Shown here piece by piece: positions 22,201 to 31,928 of a DNA stretch of 64,000 nt; positions within the stretch are counted from its first letter, which is position 1; the number at the start of each line of letters is the position of its first letter. The stretch covers positions 180,116,756 to 180,180,755 of the forward strand of contig CM054063.1 of assembly GCA_028641055.1 (NCBI GenBank). The letters are read 5' to 3'. The notes under the pieces were generated by a model that was not told the DNA's origin, ran no database searches, and worked only from the letters and a program-made list of their open reading frames with translations. This DNA is from Alopecurus myosuroides. Its lineage: Eukaryota; Streptophyta; Magnoliopsida; Poales; Poaceae. Position numbers and translations under genes: made by a program.

Positions 22201-23735
22201 GGATCACAAATAGACTCTATGCTCGAATCCTTAACAAAAGGAAGTTTATTTTTACTAAGAATTTTCCTAACAATAGCAAAAGACGGATGACCTAGACGAC
22301 TATGCCACTTGGCTTGAGAAGGCTTCGTGGCAATGAACGCATGCTTCGGAAAAGTTGAAGAAGACACCAATGACGAAATAAGCGGATAAAGACCACCAAC
22401 ACACTTCCCTCTATGAATTATTCTCCTCGTGACCTGATCCTTAATCAAAAAGAAGGAGGGGTGAAATTCTAGAAAGACATTGTTGTCAAGGGTGAAACGA
22501 TGAACAGAAAGCAAATTTTTCGAAGCATTGGGAACATGTAAAACGTCGCGTAGATGAAAATTTTGAACGGGGTTACGAACTATTGAATGACCAACATGGC
22601 ATATTTCCATACCTTGCCCATTGGCTGCGTTGACCTTGTCGTAGCCCTTGTATTTGTTACGGAGTGTGAGATTATTTAGCTCCCCCGTGATGTGATGTGT
22701 AGCGCCAGTGTCGGAGTACCAATTTGTGTCGACGCCATAGGAGGCGGCATTCACCTCCTTATCGGCATAGGTATCATCATCATCTTCTTCAAACCTATAC
22801 CAACAGTTTTTGGCTGCATGGCCTTCTCTGTTACAAATTTGGCAAGTGACGTCGACCCAAGGTGTCGTGCGCCGGCGGCCACGGCCACGTCCGCGCCCTC
22901 CACCAGCAGGTGTGGAACGCCCACCACCCCTGTTTCCATTGCGGGGCTGGCGGTCGTCTCTAGCAGGTCCACGGTCATCTCTAGCTGGTCCACGGAAGGC
23001 TCCACGGCCACCACCGGAGTTACGCGAGCGGTAGCCACCACCACGTCCGCGCATCGCCGCATTGGCCGACGACTCAAAGCCTGTGTTGCGGGACGCGCTG
23101 ATCATCTCTTGGCGCTGATCATAGGCTAGTAGCTGGGAGTAGAGCTCGCTGACAGTGAGTTGCGCACCAAGCATACCAAAAGCAGCAACGGGAGCATCAT
23201 AATCATTGCCGAGACCCGCGAGTATGAAAGAGATGAGTTCATCATCATCAAGCGGACGACCAGCAGCAGCTAGCTCATCAGACAGTCCTTGCATCTGTGC
23301 GAAAAAATCTGGCATGGATTTGTCGTTCTTCTTGGTGTTCGCCAATGCGATCCGCAGATTCGTGATCTTAGATCGACTATGTGAGGCGAACATGGCCTCC
23401 ACCGCCTGCCAAACTTCAGCGGCGTGCTCCATCCGAAGGACATGAGTCAAAATTTCCTTGGAGAGGGAGTTGAGGAGGTAGTCGAGGACGACCTGATCGC
23501 GAGCGAGCCAGGCAGCGTACTCGGGATTCGGCGCCGTTCCTGCCGGCGTCTTGTCGGGGCGCTGCACGTACATCCATCTAGGAGGCGCAGCATCGGAGCC
23601 ATCGAGCAGTCCGACGAGTTGGGCACCGCGAAGCCGTGGGAGAATCTGGGCGCGCCACAACGGATAGTTGTCCCGGGTCAGCTTTTCCGACGACGGGGAG
23701 CCAAGGGAGAGCGGAGCATTGCTCGACGATGCCAT
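19218..23735 (-). CDS. Copia gag-pol polyprotein, full length
   Basis: One uninterrupted frame of about 1505 codons from the ATG at 23735 ([10 protein letters not shown]). The same frame is open up to an ATG at 23813, but that codon overlaps the LTR and primer site, so the internal start is preferred. Domains in order: gag core with [13 protein letters not shown]; an Arg/Gly-rich linker; a CX2CX4HX4C zinc knuckle ([14 protein letters not shown], about 22805-22850); aspartic protease with SDTGATHH (about 22701-22712); integrase zinc-binding and DDE core with [15 protein letters not shown] and [12 protein letters not shown] (about 22290-21750); reverse transcriptase with KNAFLHG and YVDD at 20158-20169; RNase H with SDADWAGC and STEAEY (about 19700-19500). 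The order protease-integrase-RT-RNase H defines Ty1/copia. It makes virus-like particles in the cytoplasm and integrates its cDNA in the nucleus. All key motifs are present. Confidence 0.95.
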   Translation of the reverse strand: MASSSNAPLSLGSPSSEKLTRDNYPLWRAQILPRLRGAQLVGLLDGSDAAPPRWMYVQRPDKTPAGTAPNPEYAAWLARDQVVLDYLLNSLSKEILTHVLRMEHAAEVWQAVEAMFASHSRSKITNLRIALANTKKNDKSMPDFFAQMQGLSDELAAAGRPLDDDELISFILAGLGNDYDAPVAAFGMLGAQLTVSELYSQLLAYDQRQEMISASRNTGFESSANAAMRGRGGGYRSRNSGGGRGAFRGPARDDRGPARDDRQPRNGNRGGGRSTPAGGGRGRGRGRRRTTPWVDVTCQICNREGHAAKNCWYRFEEDDDDTYADKEVNAASYGVDTNWYSDTGATHHITGELNNLTLRNKYKGYDKVNAANGQGMEICHVGHSIVRNPVQNFHLRDVLHVPNASKNLLSVHRFTLDNNVFLEFHPSFFLIKDQVTRRIIHRGKCVGGLYPLISSLVSSSTFPKHAFIATKPSQAKWHSRLGHPSFAIVRKILSKNKLPFVKDSSIESICDPCQQAKSHQLPYPVSTSVSTMPLQLIFSDVWGPAPTSVGRHNYYVSFIDDYSKFTWIYLLKNKSDVFNAFVTFQKLVERKFDRKILTVQSDWGGEYVRLNSFFQTQGISHHVSCPHAHQQNGSAERKHRHIVDVGLALLAHASMPLKFWDEAFLTATYLINMLPSRVINNDTPVRRLLHTKPNYSSLRVFGCACWPNLRPYNKRKLAFRSKRCVFLGYSPLHKGVKCLDVSTGRVYISRDVVFDESVFPFESLHPNAGARLRQEILLLDSSLQNFERGDEFFDDSSLANPTNCVARSVHDVVQETENTTVQIGEESTPNRAPNNTHEMLAEEDNLGTNIQADPADAVPASPAASVSGFPVQEFSRASSSDAASPAAVHVDGGAPLSPSSGSSAGTDDHTSYTGAATPQAGSHTASEISQQGDNDNDSPSAHVHAQASGSSVPSAPAAQSVPVLQRPVTRRSHGIVKPKKYTDGTVRWCLSCSSEEPANLKDALTDPQWKQAMDDEYNALIKNHTWHLVPQKHGSNIIDCRWVYKVKKRADGSVDRYKARLVAKGFKQRYGIDYEDTFSPVVKIATVRLVLGVAVSRGWSLRQLDVKNAFLHGVLEEEVYMRQPPGYEDSRLPKYVCKLDKAIYGLKQAPRAWYSRLSSQLTSYGFVASKSDTSLFIYHKSDVTIYMLIYVDDIIVVSSSQLATDALLKDLSKEFALKDLGDLHYFLGIEVHKVRDGLLLTQAKYAQDILDRVGMRNCKSSSTPLSSSEKITAHEGEPLGQEDSTKYRSMVGALQYLTLTRPDISYAVNKVCQYLHAPTTVHWTAVKRIMRYIKHTSSIGLTFVKSNSVLVSAFSDADWAGCVDDRRSTGGFAIFFGPNLISWSAKKQATVSRSSTEAEYKSLANATAEVIWVQSLLGELGVKLTQPPCLWCDNLGATYLSANPVFHARAKHIEIDFHFVRERVLNKQLEIRFVPSKDQVADGFTKPLPVRMFEEFKHNLNLAKL

Positions 23736-23798
23736 GGCGAAGGTTGTGGGCGGGTAGTTTTTCTCGATATATCGACCGATCTCGGATGTGGAAGAGGC

Positions 23799-23812
23799 GG
23801 CTCGTGATACCA
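23799..23812 (-). other. Primer-binding site of Copia element (initiator tRNA-Met)
   Basis: The element strand reads TGGTATCACGAGCC directly after the LTR end TTTTTACA. The first eight bases match the initiator tRNA-Met site (TGGTATCAGAGC); the rest matches with one extra base. Confidence 0.85.
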
Positions 23813-24059
23813 TGTAAAAAGTATCGATTGAGAGGCTTAGACTCGGTACAGCCTGAGTCCTCGTTGGTTCTATTTATATTACAATGGTGCGGCACCTAGC
23901 CAGGATACAAGTCCGATCCTAGGATACAAGTCCGATCCTAGCTAGGATACAAGTCACGACACCTACCAAGTCCGATCCTTGCTAGGATACAAGTCACGAC
24001 ACCTACCAGGACTTGGTTTTATATTGCAACCAAGTCCAATTACAATTCTATCTCTAATA
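23813..24059 (-). repeat. 5' LTR of Copia element
   Basis: Identical to 18960-19206 over all 247 bp as read. On the element strand it carries the U3 repeats first and ends TTTTTACA at the primer-binding site. Confidence 0.93.
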
Positions 24060-24452
24060 GCCATACAGTTATCTAAGTACCCTTCGATCAGGTAATATTC
24101 TCTGCACGATACTGCAGCGAGACTTGGGCAATGCCAGCAATACTTGTGATCGTATTTTTTGACTATGATATGCTGCTCTTCAGCCCGGTTATTAGTCTGC
24201 ATGGTGGTATGACGGTCAAATAGCTTGCATCTGTGCGCGGAGAAAGGTAGTATCTAAATACGGACAGTGGCGATCTTGCAGCCTAGCTTGACTGCTTCAG
24301 TACTGCTCTTGATCACATTTCTGCAGTTCATCTTCTGAGTACAGTTTTTTGTGAGCAATCTGCAGATCACACAGTATAGATAAAAATGTCCTTCAATGTG
24401 AAGCATACCAGCAAATTCTCGCTAGATTCGGACTAGTGAGCCCGTAACACTA
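24060..24452. other. Intergenic sequence between Copia element and MITE cluster
   Basis: About 390 bp of low-copy-looking sequence with no credible open frame or repeat termini. It should be the original continuation of the sequence left of the Copia element at 18959, but the two flanks share no target duplication, so bases may be missing. Confidence 0.45.
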
Positions 24453-24455
24453 TTA

Positions 24456-24749
24456 GGGCTTCTTTGATTCATAGGATAGGAAAAGTGTAGGAATAGGAAA
24501 CTTGTAGGATTGGTATGGTATGGCCAAATGATTCCTATGAGAAGAGCATTTTCCTTTGATTGTGTGAAGAAATTTTTCCATAAGGTTGGACCTCATGTTC
24601 TTTTCCTATAGGATTTGTACTACAAGATTCCTATGGGAATATTTCCTATAGGATATGATCCTTTGAATCAAACAAGTAATATAGGAAAAATTCCTATAGG
24701 ATCTAATCCTACAAAATTCCTGTGTCATTCCTATGAATTAAAGAGGTCC
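24456..24749. mobile_element. Tourist-like (PIF/Harbinger-derived) MITE
   Basis: A 294-bp element with inverted termini: GGGCTTCTTTGATTCATAGG at the left and CCTATGAATTAAAGAGGTCC at the right. It is flanked by TTA on both sides (24453-24455 and 24750-24752), the PIF/Harbinger target. The interior is full of CCTATAGGA and AGGAATTCC-type words and contains no coding potential. Confidence 0.85.
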
Positions 24750-24760
24750 TTAATGCTAAG

Positions 24761-24845
24761 GCCCTGTTCGGTTCATAGGATTTTTGCAGGAATTTTATAG
24801 GAAACCTGGTCCTAAGGAATTCTTACCTTCCATTCGTTCGGAACG
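24761..24845. mobile_element. Partial second Tourist-like MITE
   Basis: The sequence GCCCTGTTCGGTTCATAGGA followed by TTTTGCAGGAATTT resembles the left end of a second MITE related to the one at 24456. The right end is not seen before the Stowaway element at 24859, which may interrupt it. Confidence 0.5.
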
Positions 24846-24858
24846 AAGGATTGATGTA

Positions 24859-24981
24859 CTCCCTCTGTCTCAAATTAATTGTCATAAAGTTTGACAAAAA
24901 TGGATGTATCTAACACTAAATTATGTCTAGACACATCCACTTTTGTCAAACTTTGCGACAATTAATTTGAGACGGATGGAG
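24859..24981. mobile_element. Stowaway-type MITE
   Basis: A 123-bp element with CTCCCTCTGTCTCAAATTAA at the left and TTAATTTGAGACGGATGGAG at the right, flanked by TA at 24857-24858 and 24982-24983. The interior arms (AAGTTTGACAAAAATGGATG and CATCCACTTTTGTCAAACTT) also pair, so the whole element folds back. Confidence 0.92.
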
Positions 24982-25199
24982 TACAATGTTTCGGAGGAAA
25001 ATGTCCTGTCACGCGCCGATTTCATGGGACTAGGTGAAAACGCGCGCCGCGCTGCTAACCTCGCGCTTTGGCAGTGAGGAGCCCATTGACGGATAGGAGA
25101 CATCGCTATTACGTTCTTCCCAGTATAGACCACTTGTTAATTACTAAGAGTGCATAATTCAAATTCACGGTTCAGGGTACAAAATATGTATATCACCAA

Positions 25200-27420
25200 C
25201 CGATCCTTTACAAGCTCAATTTTGGGGTGATTACAATGCTGCCCAAAAAAGAAGATACATGTCGTATTGAGCAATACATACCCATATGTCTTTTAAACGT
25301 GAGTTTTAAGGTGTTTACAAAAGTGGATACTAATAGAGTTACATCCATTGCTAGCCGAGTAATTAGACCAACTCAATCTGCTTTTCTACCGGGCAGAAAT
25401 ATTTTAGGGGGTGGTCATTTTACATGAAACAATTCATGAACTGAAGAGGAAGAAAATGAATGAGGTGCTTTTCAAAATCGATTTTGAAAAAGCATATGAC
25501 AAGGTGAATTGGTATTTTTTGCAACAAGTCTTAAAGATGAAAGGATTCTCGCCTTCGTGGGTGAATGGGTAGCTCGTTTTGTTCAGGGTCGGAGTGTTCG
25601 AATAAAAGTTAATGATGACATCGGTCGCTATTTTCAAACACTCGAAGGGTTAAGACAAGGAGATCCTATGTCTCCTATTTTGTTTAATTTGGTAGCTGAC
25701 ATGTTGGCCATCCTAATTGCTCGTGCAAAAGAGGATGGTCAAGTCGGTGGATTGATACCACATCTAGTCGAAGGTGGGATGTCAATTTTACAATATGCTG
25801 ATGATACCATACTATTTTTAGAGCATGATATTGACAAGCCTATTAATATGAAACTTATCCTAGCAATATTCGAAGAATTGTCGGGATTAAAGATCAATCT
25901 TCATAAGAGTGAGATTTATTGTTTTGGTGATACTTTGAATTCTCGGGAGGAATACCGTCACATTTTCGGTTGTGATATCGGTCAATTACCTTTTAAGTAT
26001 CTAGGCATTCCCATTGATTATAGAAAGTTGTTGAATAAGGAATGGAAAACAGTGAATGATCGTTTTGAGAAAAAAAATGAGTTCATGGGTGGAAAGTTGT
26101 TGTCATATGGGGACCGTCTCATTTTGATAAACTCGGTTCTGACAAGACTACCTATGTTCCTTCTGTCCTTTTTCGAGACACCTATCGGGGTTAGGAAAAG
26201 GTTAAATTTCTACCGGTCTTAGTTCTTTTGGCAAAGTGATAGTAAGAGATGTAAATATCGGTTAACCAGATGGAATATAGTCTATCGCCCAAAAGATCAG
26301 GGAGGATTGGGTATTGAGGCGCTAGATATTAAGAATACTTGTTTGTTAAGCAAGTGGCTTCATAAGTTGTTGAATGAAGGAGTTTGGCAGGAACTGTTGT
26401 CAAACAAATATATCGGGGATAAACCGTTATCTCAGATAGAAGCTAAACCGGCAGACTCTCCTTTTTGAAAAGGTATAATAAAAATTAAAAGACAATTCTT
26501 TGCTCGTGGCTCATTCGAATTGAGGGACGGCAACATGTGCGGTTTCGGGAGGATATATGGCTAGGAGATGAGCCGTTATCTCAGCAGTATCCCTCCCTTT
26601 ATAATGTGGTTAGACGCACAGGCGTGACGGTCACATGCGTGTTATCCAACGTCCCATTACATATTCCGTTCCGGAGAACCATCTCAGGAGCAAGATATGC
26701 TCCTTGGTTACATTTAGTAGAACGCCTAATAAATGTGCAGCTGTCTGACGAGAAAGATTTGTTTCGGTGGAGGCTATCTGCGAATGGCATCTTCATTGTT
26801 AAATCCATGTATACGGATTTAATGCATGGTTCAACACCGTATCTACGAAAATATTTGTAGAAACTGAAGGTACCTTTAAAAATAAAAAACAAATATGTGG
26901 TTTCTTAATTGTAAAGTTATACTCACTAAAGATAATTTAAGTAAACGCAGTTGGATAGGATGTAAGAAGTGTGTTTTTTGTGATGCTGATGAAACCGTTC
27001 ATCATCATTTTATATCTTGTCCGTTTGTTCGTCATATCTGGCGCCTTATTCACTTCACTTTTAGTATTTATCCTCCTATTTCTATTGCTAATATGTTTGG
27101 ATCTTGACTTAATGAAACTGAACAAAAGACAAAGGCGCGTATATGAATAGGCGTCGCCGCTGTTCTTTGGGTTGTATGGAATTGTCGTAATAGTATTGTG
27201 TTTGACAAAAAAAAAGGACGTTCATTTTTTGCAGGTTATAAACATGACGGTTTCTTACATCCACACGTGCTACTTCCTTCTTTCTGCGGAGCAACGAGGA
27301 CTTATGGATACAGCTGTGCTCGGATGATAGCGGTCGTTCGGGCTATCTACAGCCAGGTTGGGTGCTTAATGCGAGACGCATCGGTGAATAACGATGTCTT
27401 AGCAAGAGGAGCATGGAAAT
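25200..27420 (+). pseudogene. Decayed L1-type LINE (reverse transcriptase)
   Basis: A plus-strand LINE copy truncated at its 5' end, starting near 25203 with LYKLNFGVITMLPK just before the YIPICLLNVS motif (25281-25310). The RT continues through [20 protein letters not shown] (25470-25511), GLRQGDPMSPILFNL (25650-25695) and YADDT (25794-25808). The largest open piece is 25509-26222, ending in PMFLLSFFE. Later pieces (26537-26860, 26895-27107) hold the C-terminal region with FTVKSMY-like and C-X2-C-X8-H-type zinc-finger residues (CVFCDADETVHHHFISC). Stops at 25424, 26220 and 26467 and frame changes make it inactive. I could not find its poly(A) tail or target duplication; the 3' limit is approximate. 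Confidence 0.85.
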
Positions 27421-27552
27421 GATGTACCGATTTATTAATAAGTACAATAGTTCACTCAGCTGCTTCTTATATGCATATGCAGTTGATCTGATGAATTTAG
27501 CAGGCGACAACAACACATGTGCCTCCTTATTACATACAATCTCTACAACAAA

Positions 27553-28800
27553 TTTTTTTTTGATAAAGTGAAGTATATTTGTATCACGGAGATACAAATT
27601 ACACCCGGCCTCTGCAACAACGCAATAACCATAGTCATTACGGATGCACACAGCCGAAAGACAGTAAAAAGAAGAAATAAAAAAAAAGTCCCGCTCCAGA
27701 GTTACAGTCCTCGCGGTATCCACACAACCACCACATAAACAACAACTGATGTCCATCTCTTCGAAAACAACGTCTCTAAGAAAAACGGGGCCAGGCACAA
27801 CCAATTAAGGCCAGACCTTGGGTTTTCACCCTCAAGATAATCCTCGCTCTCAAAACAACGGCTCCAAGAAGACCAGTGCCAGGCACAACCAATTAAGGCC
27901 AGACCTTGGGCTTTCACCCTGAAAGGTAGGACTTTGGACTTCACGCATGCTGTCGCCCCCTCTTACGGCTGCCACGAATCTTGTAACTCCAAGCCAGTTC
28001 CCCATCGATGCAAAGACTCCGAACACCGTTGCTAGTCCTCCAATCTCACCTTCGATGACTCAGCATTGTGACCGAATTCCACCGATCCAGCAATCTCCAG
28101 GCGTCACCCATGAGAGTTCGCCGGTGGAGCCTTTCGGGTCGACACCCCGACGTGATAAAAGAGAACCTACATCAGGATCTTCATCTTCGCGCGATGGAAA
28201 ACCCAAGGACCACCTCCTTTATTCTGATGTCTCACAGCCCCGACGCTGCGAAACGACTCCCAGCAGGGACGTTTGCGGGAGGGGAAAGATCTCCTGGATT
28301 CCGCATTCGCCGTCATCGGGAGCCCTGCCGCCAACGGTCCCTAGCACCACCGCCTCCCGCCGCCAAAGACAGAGGAGGCTGCGCCGCCCGGGAGCCAAGC
28401 CGATGGCGCCACCGCCACCAAAACGCCGAGCGTCGAGGTCTCCGCAGCCGCCGCACCATGGCCGAGCCACCCCAGATCCCACCGGCGGCGCCACCTAGAG
28501 CCACCCCAGCCAGCGCCGGCTGCCCACGCAGACCCAGCCACTAGCCACCGCCAGAAGAACCAGGGCCGCCGCCCCGGCGTCCGTGCTCCGCCGTCCACGG
28601 CAGCCGTCCAGGGCCGACCCACGCATCTGGCCGGAGACCTCCCGCCGCGTTTGTGCTGAGGAGGCGAGGACCCGCCGGCCGCCGTCCACCACGCGGAGGG
28701 TTGTGCCCCCGGTGGCTTCCTCCCGCGGCGGCGGGTGGAAGGGAAGGAGGGGGTGTAGGGGCGGCGGCTAGGGTTTCGCACGTGCCGCCCCCCTGGGAGC
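27553..28800 (-). mobile_element. GC-rich non-LTR-like repeat (non-autonomous LINE derivative?)
   Basis: Read on the minus strand, the block begins with a GC-rich region (GTGCGAAACCCTAGCCGCC near 28780), passes through proline/arginine-coding-looking GC sequence, and ends in TTTATCAAAAAAAAA (plus-strand T run at 27554-27562). A poly(A)-like end and a GC-rich start without any polymerase motif suggest a non-autonomous non-LTR element. Several long frames exist on both strands because of composition. A 42-bp segment is directly repeated at 27791-27832 and 27879-27920. No target duplication was found, so the right limit is uncertain. Confidence 0.5.
27791..27920. repeat. Tandem duplication, 88-bp period
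   Basis: The segment beginning CCAGGCACAACCAATTAAGG occurs at 27791 and again at 27879 with one mismatch over 42 bp. The spacers share CTC..AA.AACGG words, so the whole 88-bp unit appears duplicated and then diverged. Confidence 0.8.
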
Positions 28801-29044
28801 GACGCGCACGTATCGAGAGGCGTGGTTCCTAAAAAAAATGAGCAAAAGTAGGAGCAAAAGTCGTCAGGTCATGAATGTTAGTTACTCAAGGAAGCTTCAG
28901 CATCATGAGCTCACCTAGCATAATTCCAATAGAGTCTGGCTCAAGATGGAATGAAATTCATAATCTGTGTTGCATCATGTCCTGATATGGGCTCGTTCGG
29001 AATCACATATGTATAGTATGGTATGGAATAGTTCTGTTTTCGGA

Positions 29045-29690
29045 AAGTTCTGTTAACAAAGGTTAACCTTTCTAAAAGAAATTGTCCACGGAGTAAAAAA
29101 AATGTTACTTCTGTGAGAGAGATGAAACGGTCCAACACTTATTCATATCTTGCCCTTTGGCTAAAACAATTTGGCGTATTGTATATATGGCTTTTAATAT
29201 CACTCTTCCGACCAGTATTACAAATTTGTTTGAGAATTTGTTAAATAGAGGTGCAAAGCAACAAAAATCTCAAATAAGAATTGGAGTTTGTGCTTTATTA
29301 TGGGCCATTTGGCGTGTGAGTAATGGCATTATTTTTAACAAAGCGGAAATTTCTTCTTTCTTGCAGGTTATCCCGTTGGCCACACATTGAGTTCGTTCGT
29401 GGTCCTTTCTAAAGCCGGTGGACCGCTGCCAAGACATAGCTTCTGGGTGCGTCTATTTGGAAACGGTTGCACAGGACTTATTTAACCTATATGGCTGGCA
29501 GCTTATAGACTATCATGTTATGGCATAAGCTCTCCATGTTAGTGCCTTTGTTTCACTGGTTGATACATGTCTCAACCTTATGCGGTCCTTGAGATGTAAT
29601 AAGTTTTGCAGTGTATTAATCAATTAATAAAACGGCCATATGCATCATTTTGATGCAGAGGCCAGGGCTGCCCCATTTTGAAAAAGAAAA
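29045..29690 (+). pseudogene. LINE 3' fragment (C-terminal zinc-finger region and 3' UTR)
   Basis: A severely truncated LINE copy on the plus strand. It begins in the C-terminal zinc-finger-like region (LLTKVNLSKRN, then C-X2-C ... FISCPLAKTIWRIVY), continues through ALLWAIWRVSNGIIFNK, and ends with the family's 3' UTR. The end carries AATAAAACGG, the hairpin TGCATCATTTTGATGCA (29641-29657), GCCCCATTTTG and an A-rich tail near 29685. A frameshift lies in the A-run at 29094-29101. No target duplication could be identified. Confidence 0.82.
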
Positions 29691-31367
29691 GACACGGGAA
29701 AATTTAAAGGGGGTTACAATGAAAAAGATATGATCAAACAACACATAGCTCAGTTCTGCTTAAAAACGATGGACTATCCAATTAGTCACCGTTTTCTCGC
29801 TCATATCATCTCCAACATTCTTTGCTACCCTCCTGAGATGCTTACTCCTACCCAATAGCAATTGGATGTTCCTTTATTTTCAAGAAAAGACAATAGCTAA
29901 GGTCCATGCAATCGTAAGAAAAGAATTAAGCATGGGATTATTGCATGACATTTGGAGCAATGAATAAATAAAAGATGCCTTCTGTAAGTTTATTGGTATC
30001 ATGAGGCTAATTTATTAAAAGGTTGACGTGGTGGACATGTGTTTTCAGCTATGTCACTGTGAACCAAAACACATTTTTTAACGCTGCCTGTAAATTAATT
30101 TTTGACCAAACTCTGCCACTCTATACATCTTTGGATTACATGTGTATATAGTGGAATAGTTCATTAACTGAACAGAGAAAAAAAGTACTATATGTCTGTA
30201 GATGATTCTCTTTGCAGGCCATATCTATCCACTTCTCTAATTTTAGCCCATGAGATTCAAAGGAAAGTAAATGCTCCTCACTTCGCTATGTGATTTGAAA
30301 GAACAAATACACAATGCTGGAAGACAACATATATATCAGAGTATCTTCAGAAAACAAGCCAATATTAAAGACGAAGTTTTCTGACATATGTATCAGTAAA
30401 ATATTAAACATTAAGTACCAACAGGAATGGGAGAAGCGAAACAAAAAGCTACTAATATTGGATAGCAAATCCACATACTTTGTTGTAATTATTACTGGGA
30501 AGAGAATTTGTAAGAAAATTGCAGATTTTTTCTGTACAACTATGCAATCTAAGATCAAAAGAACACATATTCCTTTTTTGATTGAGTACACACTCCGGGC
30601 CGATTACCGTTGCTTCTGATATATCCTTTTCCAAGTGTGTGCGATCAGTTGCAGTATGCAGGAAAATAGTGAGAAAAATCGGAAAGGATCAACACTGCAA
30701 GGTTTATAACAATATCGCCCAAAATGGGCGCTTATATGAATATGTGTACAATTTACTACAATAATCAACTTTCACAACTGAGTTCTTATTTAGATGTTCT
30801 AAACATGACATTGACCAGTAAGAAACAGAGCGGACGCTTCTCTCCAAGCTGCAGTCAACAAAGTCAGTTCGGCGTAAATAAATCATGGAATTAGAAAGAC
30901 GTTAAAGGAGAATACTTAATTCATATTACACATAATCTTATGTAGCCAAGTTAGATTGGCACCATTGCTACAAGATGTCTCCCATTGTATCTTTGGTGTT
31001 AGCATGTGATGATTTAACCTCTTGGAATTGGCTCTATATCTCTGCAGCCCACGATGGAGCCTCCTTTTTGCCACTACCTGAAAGTTGTTGTAGGTTGGAC
31101 ATTTCCAAGTTCCAACATCATGCGTTTCTGCTTTTCACTATTTTCTCAATCAGTTGCCGAGCTTGTTTTTTCAATTAAACAAGATAAGCTGACTATTGGC
31201 ATATTTATGGCAGAGTAGCAGACTAATAGTTTGCTTCTCGGAACTAAGCCCTTAGTTTACCATGAAGTACAATTAAATCAATTTCTGCAGACAACCAATT
31301 GGCTCACATTTCACGTTCTGAACCACTAATCACTAGAGAAAATTCTTAGTTATACAGAGGCTAGGTA
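29691..31367. other. Low-copy-looking intergenic region, no gene seen
   Basis: About 1.7 kb of AT-rich sequence. Overlapping frames of about 100 codons on both strands at 30286-30619 are mirror images of one another and have no recognisable domain, so I do not call them. No termini of a mobile element were found. Confidence 0.45.
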
Positions 31368-31385
31368 ATGCTTAAACTCTTAAGT

Positions 31386-31576
31386 TTTTTTTTTTGAAAT
31401 GGGTAACCCAGCTTGTGCATCGATTGATGCACACATCTGTTTATTTATTATTAATCATCCAGCGAAAAGTATAGCAACGTATTGCATTACAGACGAAGCT
31501 CTATATCAAATAGAGACATAGCTGAAGCTCCAAGAAAAACAGCAAATTCGAACTACCCAAATTGTAATCGACTAAT
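31386..31576 (-). mobile_element. 191-bp LINE tail with perfect 18-bp target duplication
   Basis: A short insertion on the minus strand consisting only of a LINE-type 3' end. Its poly(A) is the T run at 31386-31395, next to the ACCCATTTC signal and the hairpin TGCATCAATCGATGCA (31416-31431 on plus). It is flanked by a perfect 18-bp duplication, ATGCTTAAACTCTTAAGT, at 31368-31385 and 31577-31594 (the last T is shared with the T run). This is a classic extreme 5' truncation product. Confidence 0.92.
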
Positions 31577-31594
31577 ATGCTTAAACTCTTAAGT

Positions 31595-31918
31595 AATAAA
31601 ATCTCTTTATCAAAAATAAATCACTAGAGAAAATACACAACTGTACCAAACATGAGGTCACACCAATAATTCTAAATCATTGGCGATTCACATCAAGACA
31701 GATCGTATCAAATATTGCAGCTGAGCAGAAGAAAAATCCAGTCAACTGTATATATTTATTTTTGGCAGAACCTTAATAATTGTGCTATTACTAACACATC
31801 ATCGGTTAGTGGCTCCAAGAGCTGAACGAATATACATATCCATTGTTTCACGATGAATCACTTTTGCTATTTCTTGCAAAGGGAACAAATGCTTAGACTA
31901 TTTTAGGATAGAATGCCC
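31595..31918. other. Intergenic sequence between two LINE insertions
   Basis: About 320 bp of AT-rich sequence. It resumes the sequence interrupted by the 191-bp LINE tail (the phrase AATCACTAGAGAAAAT occurs on both sides of that insertion, at 31328-31343 and 31619-31634). No gene seen. Confidence 0.45.
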
Positions 31919-31928
31919 ACAAAGAACA

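Larger units (their letters stand above)
18960..24059 (-). mobile_element. Apparently intact Ty1/copia retrotransposon with identical LTRs
   Basis: A 5100-bp element on the minus strand. Two 247-bp LTRs (18960-19206 and 23813-24059) read identically base for base. The primer site for initiator tRNA-Met abuts the right LTR, a C-run polypurine tract abuts the left LTR, and one open frame fills nearly the whole interior. Identical LTRs imply a very recent insertion or recent gene conversion. The expected 5-bp target duplication is absent: the left flank reads AATGT and the right flank GCCAT. This could mean inter-element recombination or a deletion at insertion. Each LTR carries tandem AGGATACAAGTCC-type repeats near its transcriptional 5' side. 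Confidence 0.95.

Noticed and set aside
22692..23807. Plus-strand frames over the Copia gag region
   Set aside because: They are complement shadows of the intact minus-strand polyprotein in a GC-rich segment.
28068..28781. Long GC-rich frames on both strands encoding Pro/Arg-rich peptides
   Set aside because: They overlap one another in several frames, which is typical of GC-rich repeat sequence lacking stop codons.
30286..30619. Paired 101-codon frames on opposite strands
   Set aside because: AT-rich sequence with mirrored openness and no domain; no supporting context.
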